This document shows positions 6,953 to 12,158 of a stretch of 15,984 nt of DNA, piece by piece. The stretch is taken from positions 353,501 through 369,484 of the forward strand of contig CAJNDS010001935.1 in the NCBI GenBank assembly GCA_905221605.1. Direction: 5' to 3'. Position numbers and translations under genes: made by a program. The DNA comes from Symbiodinium natans (taxonomy: Eukaryota; Sar; Dinophyceae; Suessiales; Symbiodiniaceae). The notes under the pieces were generated by a model that had not been told where the DNA came from, did no database searches, and saw nothing but the letters and a program-made list of their open reading frames with translations. Numbering within the stretch: position 1 is the first letter of the stretch; every line of letters begins with the position of its first letter.

Positions 6953-7020
6953 AGCCCCAGGCAAGCACATGTTGGCCGGCAACGTGCAATCTGAAGCCTT
7001 GTTAAAGCCCATGCTGGGAC

Positions 7021-7853
7021 GACTCAACTGAGGAGGTTTTTTGAGAGCTGACACAACTGCAGAGCCACTGACGTGAGTCGCACCTTGCTGCTGTCAGCTA
7101 TATATGTACTTCGCGACTTCTGCCTGTCATGCTTGCGGAGGGGCCGCGCAAGTCGATTTCTGCATGTCATGCTGGCGGAGGCCATGCAAATCTTCTCCGT
7201 GTCAGGTGTATCGCGTGGATCCGACTCAAAGCCCTCAAACTAATGTCAGGCTTCTGGTAGCGTTGACTGTGTTTTCACAGTCAACGTTCAGTCAACGTTC
7301 AGTCAACGTTACAGTCAACGTTACAGTCAACGTTACAGTCAACGTTGCCGAAATGCTACACCTGCCAGCAATTCCATGGCTTCCAAGCTTAAAAGCCAAA
7401 AAATCAAGTTTTTTTTGGGTTTTATAGTGAAAAACACGGATTTGCTGGCCCTGCCAGCATTTCCGCAACGTTGACTGTAACGTTGACTGTAACGTTGACT
7501 GAACGTTGACTGAACGTTGACTGTGAGAATGCAGTCAACGCTACACATGTGGTGCGATTGCTTGCAGGTCACGTGATACCTGAATGCCCAGCATTTTTTG
7601 CTGACCTGGTCATCCTCAAACGCTTAATGCGGATCTGCAGACGCCGTGTTGTCGACGCACCGTCACGCAGCCCAACTAAATGAACCTTGCCACTCTTGCT
7701 CACACACCAACAAGCACAGCACCGAAGCATCTCTACTCATCACAGAACTCGACCCCGATATGTCGCCACTAGAAGTACTTTGAAGCACCAGGCAAGCACA
7801 TGTTGGCAGGCAACGTGCAATCTGAAGCCCCTGTTAAAGCCCATGCTGGGGAC
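7021..7853 (+). repeat. Array unit 4 (833 bp, mosaic, no TIR element)
   Basis: The left half matches units 1-3 (TATATATGTACTTCGCGACTTCTGCC); from about 7446 on it matches unit 5 (GGCCCTGCCAGC, GTGAGAATGC, CCCAGCATTTTTTGC, GGCAGGCAACG). It also lacks about 17 bp (TTGACTCAGATCTCC region) between CTT repeats near 7560. Confidence 0.93.
7257..7544. mobile_element. Foldback element (family 2), unit 4
   Basis: 288 bp. The left arm is identical to units 1 and 3; the right side has unit-5-type bases (CCCTGCC, GTGAGAATGC), placing the mosaic breakpoint inside the loop. Confidence 0.8.
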
Positions 7854-7905
7854 CGACTCAACTGAGGAGGTTTTTCGAGAGCTGAGACAACTGCAGAGCC
7901 ACTGA
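7687..7905 (+). CDS. ORF across an element-free junction (units 4/5)
   Basis: The C-terminal third reads LLKPMLGTDSTEEVFRELRQ, LQSH, TGA. This is the only place where the frame crosses the element-free site and keeps CGA (Arg) in the VFREL segment. A GTGAGT donor-like hexamer follows 2 nt after the TGA. The N-terminal part is frame-shifted relative to units 1-3. Confidence 0.22.
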   Translation: MPLLLTHQQAQHRSISTHHRTRPRYVATRSTLKHQASTCWQATCNLKPLLKPMLGTDSTEEVFRELRQLQSH

Positions 7906-7906
7906 A

Positions 7907-8296
7907 GTGAGTCGCACCTTGCTGTTGTCAGCTATAACTGTACTTCGCGACTTGCGCCTGTCATGCTTGCGGAGGGGCCACGCAAGTCGATTTCTGCATG
8001 TCATGCTGGCGGAGGCCATGCAAATCTTCTCCGTGTCAGGTGTATCGCGTGAGACCGACTCTAAGCCCTCAAACGAATGTCACGCTTCTGGTAGCGTTGA
8101 CTGTGTTTTCACAGTCAACGTTCAGTCAACGTTCAGTCAACGTTGCAGTCAAGGTTACAGTCAACGTTGCCGAAATGCTACGCCTGCCAGCAATTCCATG
8201 GCTTCCAAGCTTAAAAGCCAAAAAAGTCAAGTTTTTTTGGGTTTTATAGTGAAATACACGGATTTGCTGGCCCTGCCAGCATTTCCGCAACGTTGA
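7907..8296 (+). CDS. Open frame in unit 5 (130 codons), non-ATG
   Basis: Opens at GTGAGTCGC: SRTLLLSAITVLRDL..., then RFLHVMLAEAMQIFSVSGVS, crossing the whole foldback to ...LLALPAFPQR. Units 1-3 stop at TAA before the foldback where unit 5 has CGAATG. The first 50 residues are protein-like; the foldback part is probably fortuitous. Confidence 0.15.
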   Translation: MSRTLLLSAITVLRDLRLSCLRRGHASRFLHVMLAEAMQIFSVSGVSRETDSKPSNECHASGSVDCVFTVNVQSTFSQRCSQGYSQRCRNATPASNSMASKLKSQKSQVFLGFIVKYTDLLALPAFPQR

Positions 8297-8366
8297 CTGC
8301 AACGTTGACTATAACGTTGACTGAACGTTGACTGAACGTTGACTGTGAGAATGCAGTCAACGCTAC
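8091..8366. mobile_element. Foldback element (family 2), unit 5
   Basis: 276 bp and the most diverged copy: AACGTTGCAGTCAAGGTTACAG in the left arm, GACTGCAACGTTGACTATAACG in the right. Paired changes on both arms are few, so there is no sign that pairing is being maintained. Confidence 0.78.
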
Positions 8367-8693
8367 ACATGTAGTGCGATTGCTTTGACTCAGATCTCCC
8401 TTGCGGGTCACGTGATACCTGAGTGCCCAGCATTTTTTGCTGACCTGGTCATCCTCAAACGCTTAATGCGGATCTGCAGATGCCGTGTTGTCGACGCACC
8501 GTCACGCAGCCCAACTAAATGAACCTTGCCACTCTTGCTCACACACCAACAAGCACAGCACCGAAGCATCTCTACTCATCACAGAACTCGACCCCGATAT
8601 GTCGCCACTAGAAGTACTTTGAAGCACCAGGCAAGCACATGTTGGCAGGCAACGTGCAATCTGAAGCCCCTGTTAAAGCCCATGCTGGGGACT

Positions 8694-9054
8694 GTGGATG
8701 GAGGAAATCTTGCACCACTTTTGCAAGGCCGGCCTGTGGCAAGGGCTTTTGTTCAGTCGGTGGATGGAGGAAATCTTGCGCCGCCGACTTGATCTACTCC
8801 AAAACGGGTCTGACGCCAACCCCGCGCCCCCTTTTTAACATTGGTGCTTGTCACGATGGAAGCGGTGCAGGATTTATGTCATTGGGCCGAATCTTGAAAA
8901 TCTGCTTTTCACCGCAATGTTAAAAGGGGGGCGAGGGGAGAGAATGTTATGCACCCTTGAAAGTGGTGCAAGATTTCCTCCATCCACAGTCTCCAGAAAT
9001 AGGCACAGCCTCTAGCAACAAGGTCACACGCGGTGCAAGATTTCCTCCATCCAC
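8694..9054. mobile_element. MITE-like TIR element (family 1), diverged copy, 361 bp
   Basis: Same architecture with point changes (CACCACTTTTGC, GCGCCGCC, ATAGGCAC) and a few extra bases (GCTTTTGTTCAG). It marks the right end of the whole array. Confidence 0.8.
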
Positions 9055-9243
9055 CGTACCCCGGCCTACCTGACCTACCTACCCTACCCCCCCCTGCTCT
9101 AACCTCCCACCTACCTGAACGGCTGGTGCATGGGGAGTGAGGCTTGGCGCCATGCTCACTAGAGGCCTGGGCATACACTTCTGTTCTCAAGTCGTCCTGT
9201 GCTGGCATCAATCTTGAACTTCTGAATCGCCCCAAAAGAAAGA
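9055..9243. other. Array flank with CCTAC-rich stretch; no gene seen
   Basis: Immediately after the array is a CCTACC/ACCTAC-rich stretch (about 9057-9112). The following 130 bp have no convincing frame. Confidence 0.5.
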
Positions 9244-9287
9244 GGGTTTGGGGTTTAGGGTTTAGGGTTTAGGGTTTCGGGTTAAGG
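9244..9287 (+). repeat. Telomere-like tract, TTTAGGG on plus strand
   Basis: GGGTTTGGGGTTTAGGG followed by three more TTTAGGG units and degenerate TTTCGGG, TTAAGG. The degenerate ends suggest an old interstitial tract, not a live telomere. Confidence 0.92.
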
Positions 9288-9305
9288 CTCCCATTTTCAG
9301 GGTGA

Positions 9306-9512
9306 CCCGATGACCCCTTGAGAAAGGCTCCGCTGGCCGCAGAAAAACGCTCAAGGCCCGAGATCCTCGAAGTTTTGCTTCACCCGCTGGACCTTGCTGA
9401 CCTCATCATCCTCGGCAGAAAACTTGGATTGGCTCATACCGTGGGGGTTGGTTGTTCCAATGAGGCTTTGATTGGATACGCTTATGAGGAGTCGCGTTCA
9501 TGTCGCTTCTAA
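9306..9512 (+). pseudogene. Plus-strand exon-like segment I, unknown
   Basis: Follows an acceptor-like CCATTTTCAG. The frame is open after a TGA at 9303 and reads PLRKAPLAAEKRSRPEILEV, then LHPLDLADLIILGRKLGLAH, then CSNEALIGYAYEESR..., TAA. Helix-like alternation of hydrophobic and charged residues suggests real coding ancestry. Near 9485 the protein-like signal passes to the frame of the next entry, so a frameshift or an unseen short intron may separate two parts of one gene. Confidence 0.33.
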
Positions 9513-9621
9513 CAAGCCTTCCAAAACAGACCCTGATCGAGAACAACCCAGAAAGAACACAACCCGCATCATCGAATTCTTCACCACGGCCACACGACGC
9601 CTACCAGAAGGCCCACCCTAA
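9484..9621 (+). CDS. Plus-strand ORF II (45 codons), possible continuation
   Basis: ATG frame MRSRVHVASNKPSKTDPDRE, then NTTRIIEFFTTATRRLPEGP, with a TAA supplied by the CCCTAAA tract. It overlaps segment I by 29 nt in another frame. The IIEFFTTATRRL stretch looks like an amphipathic helix. No family recognised. Confidence 0.33.
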   Translation: MRSRVHVASNKPSKTDPDREQPRKNTTRIIEFFTTATRRLPEGPP

Positions 9622-9647
9622 ACCCTAAACCCTACACCCTAAACCCT
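9616..9647 (-). repeat. Telomere-like tract, CCCTAAA on plus strand
   Basis: CCCTAAACCCTAAACCCTA then CACCCTAAACCC. Its orientation is opposite to the tract at 9244-9287, so the coding-like island at 9306-9621 lies between inverted telomere-like tracts. Confidence 0.92.
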
Positions 9648-9650
9648 TTT

Positions 9651-9743
9651 TGCAACTGGCTTGCAAAGTCACGCCAGGAACCCACCCCTGATGTCGCTCA
9701 AGTCGCTGCACTGGTGACAGAACCGAGAGAAGCCAAACCCTAA
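9651..9743 (+). CDS. Small exon-like island between telomere-like tracts (plus)
   Basis: Frame CNWLAKSRQEPTPDVAQVAA, then LVTEPREAKP with TAA from the next CCCTAAA tract. GTCGCTCAAGTCGCTGCACTGGT gives a protein-like DVAQVAALV. TTGCAAAG before TCACGC could be an acceptor. Very short. Confidence 0.25.
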   Translation, partial: CNWLAKSRQEPTPDVAQVAALVTEPREAKP

Positions 9744-9754
9744 ACCCTAAACCT
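9735..9754 (-). repeat. Short telomere-like tract, CCCTAAA on plus strand
   Basis: AAACCCTAAACCCTAAACCT: about three units. Confidence 0.85.
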
Positions 9755-9827
9755 TTTCCCTTTTGCGTCTAGGCTTGAGCCCTCAACCATCAGCCCAAAG
9801 CACAGCAACCCAAGCCAAACCTGGGGC

Positions 9828-9894
9828 CTTCTTGCCAGGGATCACATGCCCTGAGTGCCTCTTGGGCCTTCTTGACGCTCTCTTCCGCCTCTCC
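9828..9894 (-). CDS. Minus-strand coiled-coil-like exon candidate C
   Basis: On the minus strand the frame reads GEAEESVKKAQEALRACDPW, then QE, with hydrophobic residues at roughly heptad spacing. It ends CAAGAAG followed by GCCCCA, resembling the GC-type ends of candidates B and A. There is no good pyrimidine tract before it, so the 5' boundary is uncertain. It could be a third exon of a minus-strand gene running from about 11.94 kb. Confidence 0.28.
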
Positions 9895-9909
9895 GGTTTT
9901 TGATTTTTT

Positions 9910-10140
9910 TGTTTTTTTTGGGGGGGGGTGGGGGTAGGGTTTGGTTGATGGTTGGGGTTGAGGGTTTGAGGGTTGAGGGTTGAGGGTTGAGGGTGAGGGG
10001 TTGCGTTTGCGGGTTGAGGTGACAGGGTTGAGGGTTGAGGGTTGAGGTTGAAGGGTTGAGGTGAGGTTTTAGGGTTGAGGGTTGAGGGTTGAGGTTGAGG
10101 GTTGCAGGGTTGAGGGTGCCCGGGTTGAGGTTGAGGTGCA
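9910..10140 (+). repeat. TTGAGGG-variant telomere-like array with T and G runs
   Basis: After T-runs and a G9 run, the stretch is GGTTGAGGG/GGTTGAGG repeated with slips for ~180 bp (about 9956-10136). TTGAGGG differs from TTTAGGG by one base and both mix again at 10959-11050. The G-rich strand has abundant G-tract spacing for quadruplexes. Confidence 0.9.
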
Positions 10141-10180
10141 GGTCTTACAAGGGTATTTCGGGGTTCGGGTTATAGGTTTT

Positions 10181-10230
10181 TTTAGGGTTTAGGGTTTAGG
10201 GTTTAGGGTTTAGGGTTTAGGGTTTAGGGT
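10181..10230 (+). repeat. Telomere-like tract, seven TTTAGGG units
   Basis: The cleanest tract in the window: seven consecutive TTTAGGG units on the plus strand, ending at GTCGAAGG. Confidence 0.96.
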
Positions 10231-10241
10231 CGAAGGTCTGT

Positions 10242-10349
10242 AAGGTTCAATTACCCACCAGCACCAAGCACGTGCGTGCATTGCAAGGACGACTCCGGAG
10301 GACAACAAGATTCAATGAGCTGACTCGTGACTCGAAACTCAAGAGATGA
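10242..10349 (+). CDS. Small exon-like island after a telomere-like tract (plus)
   Basis: Frame KVQLPTSTKHVRALQGRLRR, then TTRFNELTRDSKLKR, TGA. Basic and protein-like, but only 35 codons with no start. Family unknown. Confidence 0.22.
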   Translation, partial: KVQLPTSTKHVRALQGRLRRTTRFNELTRDSKLKR

Positions 10350-10771
10350 CACGCACTCCCACGCAGCTGCATCCACAGACTTCAGGCCCCGTCAACAGCC
10401 AGGAAGATCGTCTTAACCCAACCCGAACACCCACTCAGAATGCAGCCACCGAAGGACCAGTCCACTCTCGGGGTTGAAGGGGCTTGGAGGGGGGCGAGAA
10501 CCAGGCTTCGGGGTGCAGGGCTTTTTTTTTTTTGGGGGGGGGGGGGGGAAAACATCAGATCGCTGCTGCGTGCCATACTGAACGTAAGGGTAGAGAAAGG
10601 AGCAAGCCCGAGCGCATCTGGATAAACTACGTGTATTTGGACTAGGCATGGGCGCTCCCATCGCACATGCGCTGCTTTGACGTAATTCCCTGTAAGAATA
10701 GTACCTGTACAGATCACTGACTGTTGTGGCTTGAGAACCGCTCAGCATTTGCAACTTCTAGCTTGGAGCAC
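10350..10771. other. No supported gene; T12-G15 tract inside
   Basis: Overlapping ORFs on both strands (minus 10382-10717; plus 10440-10625) run through the homopolymers at 10522-10548. The C-terminal parts look weakly protein-like (minus ...WVKTIFLAVDGA; plus ...RSLLRAILNVRVEKG), but neither strand is favoured. Confidence 0.35.
10522..10548 (+). repeat. T12-G15 homopolymer junction
   Basis: Twelve T followed by fifteen G. This is an expected site of sequencing length error, so frames crossing it are unreliable. Confidence 0.95.
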
Positions 10772-10880
10772 CCCAAAGAGCCCAATATTGCTTAATAAAG
10801 GAATATACCTGAAATCATATTAAGGATCCCTATATGATTTAAGGAATATTCCTTAATTAAGCAATATTGGGCTCTTTGGG
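10772..10880. mobile_element. Foldback/MITE-like element (family 3), 109 bp
   Basis: CCCAAAGAGCCCAATATTGC... pairs with ...GCAATATTGGGCTCTTTGGG as a perfect 25-bp terminal inverted repeat, and inner arms AAGGAATATACCTGAAATCAT and ATGATTTAAGGAATATTCC pair imperfectly around GGATCC. AT-rich inside GC-rich surroundings. No clear target duplication (AC on both sides at most). Confidence 0.85.
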
Positions 10881-10899
10881 ACCCTGATCCTCAGTCGGC

Positions 10900-10955
10900 C
10901 TGGGGAGCTAAGGGCTTTTAAGGGCTTCCAGGGCTTTAGGGCTTCGAGGCCGTTT
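10900..10955 (+). repeat. Degenerate AGGGCTT repeats
   Basis: AAGGGCTTTTAAGGGCTTCCAGGGCTTTAGGGCTT: a G-rich heptamer-like series related in form to TTTAGGG. It lies between the family 3 element and the next telomere-like tract. Confidence 0.6.
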
Positions 10956-10958
10956 GAG

Positions 10959-11050
10959 AACCCTAAACCCTAAACCCTAAACCCTAAACCCTCAACCCTC
11001 AACCCTAAACCCTAAACCCTCAACCCTCAACCCTAAACCCTAAACCCTAA
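10959..11050 (-). repeat. Telomere-like array, CCCTAAA mixed with CCCTCAA
   Basis: About 13 heptamers on the minus strand, with CCCTCAA units in two pairs between CCCTAAA runs. The ordered mixing suggests both variants spread by slippage or conversion in one array. It directly abuts exon candidate B. Confidence 0.95.
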
Positions 11051-11056
11051 GCTGGC

Positions 11057-11146
11057 CTGCTGGGCCAGCGGCTTGGCCGCCTGGACTCTTGCCTCCATCT
11101 GCGCCACGAAGTCCTGGTGCGCCTGGCTTCCCAAGACCCCCTGGTT
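11057..11146 (-). CDS. Minus-strand exon candidate B (30 codons)
   Basis: On the minus strand, after CCCTCATTCCCTACTGAG (acceptor-like), the frame reads NQGVLGSQAHQDFVAQMEAR, then VQAAKPLAQQ. It ends CAG followed by GCCAGCTTAGGGTTTAGGG, i.e. a GC-type donor leading straight into the telomere-like array. Helical, Ala/Gln rich, compatible with a coiled coil. Its upstream edge lies inside the end of foldback family 4. Protein unknown. Confidence 0.38.
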
Positions 11147-11263
11147 CTCAGTAGGGAATGAGGGAATTAGGGTTCTATATACATACATATATATATATAT
11201 ATGTATATGCCCTTTAAGGGGCTATATAGGGCCCTCATTCCCTCATTCCCTACTAAGAACCAG
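11141..11263. mobile_element. Foldback/MITE-like element (family 4), 123 bp
   Basis: CTGGTTCTCAGTAGGGAATG... pairs with ...CATTCCCTACTAAGAACCAG over ~40 bp with few mismatches; the centre is an AT microsatellite (ATACATACATATATAT). On the minus strand it begins CTG-GTTCTTAG and ends CCCTACTGAG-AACCAG, so both a GT and an AG lie in the terminal repeats. No coding capacity. Confidence 0.85.
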
Positions 11264-11313
11264 CCAGAAGAGCCGATCCCACAACGTGTGATCAGCTCTC
11301 TGAATTAGGGTCG

Positions 11314-11334
11314 CTTTTTTTGGGGTACCCTAAA
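11314..11334 (+). repeat. 21-bp direct repeat, first copy
   Basis: C, seven T, GGGGTACCCTAAA. An identical copy starts 54 bp downstream. It includes the GGGTACCC palindrome and a CCCTAAA unit. Confidence 0.85.
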
Positions 11335-11367
11335 TGCGAGGGGCCGCCTTCTCCAAAAGGGACCATA

Positions 11368-11388
11368 CTTTTTTTGGGGTACCCTAAA
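11368..11388 (+). repeat. 21-bp direct repeat, second copy
   Basis: Identical to 11314-11334 and followed by further CCCTAAA-like units (to about 11402), so the pair may be the seed or remnant of a telomere-like tract. Confidence 0.85.
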
Positions 11389-11410
11389 CCTTAAACCCTA
11401 AAAAACCATC

Positions 11411-11545
11411 ATGTCGGACAAACCCGGCTTAAGTCAGGCTCGTCACTGGCTCGACCTATACCCGTCTGCACTCCGCACAAGAAGGCACCACCAAGGAGAA
11501 GGATCCATAACAGCAGACCCAGAGAGCCCAATACCCCAGAAATAA
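11411..11545 (+). CDS. Small ORF (44 aa), unknown
   Basis: ATG in a good context (ACCATCATGT): MSDKPGLSQARHWLDLYPSA, then RRHHQGEGSITADPESPIPQ, K, TAA. An in-frame TAA lies shortly upstream. Composition is protein-like, but the last ~8 codons fall in the family 3-like element at 11522, so it may be a truncated exon. Confidence 0.25.
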   Translation: MSDKPGLSQARHWLDLYPSALRTRRHHQGEGSITADPESPIPQK

Positions 11546-11606
11546 GGAATAGACCTTAAATTCTCTAGAGATCCGTAATATGATTCAGGTATGTTCCTTA
11601 ATCAGG
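11522..11606. mobile_element. Diverged relative of family 3 element
   Basis: Shares with 10772-10880, in order, AGAGCCCAATA, TAAGGAATA-ACCT-AAAT, GATCC, ATATGAT and TTCCTTAAT. The inner arms (TAAGGAATAGACCTTAAAT; ATTCAGGTATGTTCCTTA) still pair, but the outer right arm is missing. Confidence 0.6.
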
Positions 11607-11755
11607 CCAGCCCCAGCAAAGCTTCATCGCCGCAAAGGGAAGAACGAGTGGCACACAGACCCAAGAGCCCCTTTGATGCATCTCTGCACCAAGGCTGCAT
11701 GGAGATGAGCATGGAGGCTACGAGATCGACAATTGCGGCCCGAACGTAAGCCCGC
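11607..11755. other. No recognisable feature
   Basis: Short open frames on both strands; nothing stands out. Confidence 0.4.
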
Positions 11756-11841
11756 AACCCTAAACCCTATAAACTCGAAACCCTTTTGCAACTGGCACCC
11801 CTAAACCCTGAACCCTAAACCCTAAACCCTAAACCCCCTAA
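11756..11841 (-). repeat. Telomere-like array, CCCTAAA on plus strand (interrupted)
   Basis: CAACCCTAAACCCTATAAACTCGAAACCC, then a CTTTTGCAACTGGC insert, then six CCCTAAA/CCCTGAA units. The insert CCCTTTTGCAACTGGC also follows the CCCTAAA tract at 9645, so the two tracts share a flank. Confidence 0.93.
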
Positions 11842-11847
11842 GCAGGC

Positions 11848-11940
11848 CTTCACAGCTTCTACCTCCTCGGCCTTCCTTTGCTGGAGCGACGCAGCTGCCT
11901 CGGCCAGCGCCGCCCGCAGCGAGTGCTGCTGGGCCTCGAT
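11848..11940 (-). CDS. Minus-strand coiled-coil exon candidate A (31 codons)
   Basis: On the minus strand: IEAQQHSLRAALAEAAASLQ, then QRKAEEVEAVK, a textbook Ala/Glu/Gln/Leu helical pattern. It ends GTGAAG followed by GCCTGCTTAGGGGG, parallel to candidate B (CAG followed by GCCAGCTTAGGG). It is flanked by CCCTAAA on one side and TTTAGGG on the other, so the island sits in an inverted telomere-like pair. Both A and B are whole codons (phase 0), so they could be joined. The acceptor may be TCGAG inside the first codons. Confidence 0.42.
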
Positions 11941-11947
11941 TGTTGCA

Positions 11948-11996
11948 GGGTTTAGGGTTTAGGGTTTAGGGTGTAGGGTCTAGGGTTTAGGGTTCA
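11948..11996 (+). repeat. Telomere-like tract, TTTAGGG on plus strand
   Basis: GGGTTTAGGGTTTAGGGTTTAGGG with GTGTAGGG, TCTAGGG and TTCAGG variants at the right end. Confidence 0.94.
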
Positions 11997-12041
11997 GGCA
12001 TTTTTGGGGGATCGCATGCTGTAGGGGTTTTTGCTTTTCAG

Positions 12042-12158
12042 AAAAACAAAATATGCAAGATGGATAAACAACACTTGAAGATTCACTGTAGTTTTTGCAG
12101 GCATGCCTTGTTCGTGCATAGTGGAGGTTGGGCGGATGTCAGGGCTGAGGGCGCCTAG
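12042..12158 (+). CDS. Exon-like segment after a clear acceptor (plus)
   Basis: After TTTTTGCTTTTCAG the frame reads KNKICKMDKQHLKIHCSFCR, then HALFVHSGGWADVRAEGA, TAG. The HCSFCRH cluster hints at metal binding but is too short to call. ATG at 12060 is an alternative start (32 codons). The minus strand has a longer but less structured frame (11994-12293). Confidence 0.33.
   Translation, partial: KNKICKMDKQHLKIHCSFCRHALFVHSGGWADVRAEGA

Larger units (their letters stand above)
6168..7020 (+). repeat. Array unit 3 (853 bp, no TIR element at its end)
   Basis: Like units 1-2 up to ...CCCATGCTGGGAC, then passes directly into GACTCAACTGAGG of unit 4. Compared with the 4/5 junction (CTGGGGACCGACTC) it has lost one G and one C, so this junction is not perfectly clean. 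Confidence 0.95.
3485..9054. repeat. Five-copy tandem array with inserted elements
   Basis: Units start at CGACTCAACTGAGG (GACTCAACTGAGG in unit 4): 3755-4966, 4967-6167, 6168-7020, 7021-7853 and 7854-9054, preceded by the end of an element at 3485-3754. Units 1-3 are nearly identical, unit 5 is diverged and unit 4 is a mosaic. Units 1, 2 and 5 end with a ~357-bp element (1,201-1,212 bp total); units 3 and 4 lack it (853 and 833 bp). Unit 2 is 12 bp shorter than unit 1 in the foldback because it lacks one repeat. The right end of the array coincides with the end of the element. Confidence 0.95.
7854..9054 (+). repeat. Array unit 5 (1,201 bp, diverged)
   Basis: The most different unit. It keeps CGA where the others have TGA at 7876-7878, has TGA where units 1-3 have CGA at 8413-8415, and carries small indels. 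It ends exactly with the TIR element; the next bases (CGTACCCCGG) are unrelated to the array. Confidence 0.95.

Noticed and set aside
10181-10230. True chromosome end at the cleanest TTTAGGG tract
   Set aside because: Unique sequence continues on both sides and other tracts lie in the opposite orientation nearby, so it is interstitial as assembled.
10382-10754. Two overlapping minus-strand frames of 111-113 codons
   Set aside because: Both pass through the T12-G15 homopolymer (Pro/Lys runs); at least the 10382-10717 frame starts with GTG, and neither strand is clearly coding.
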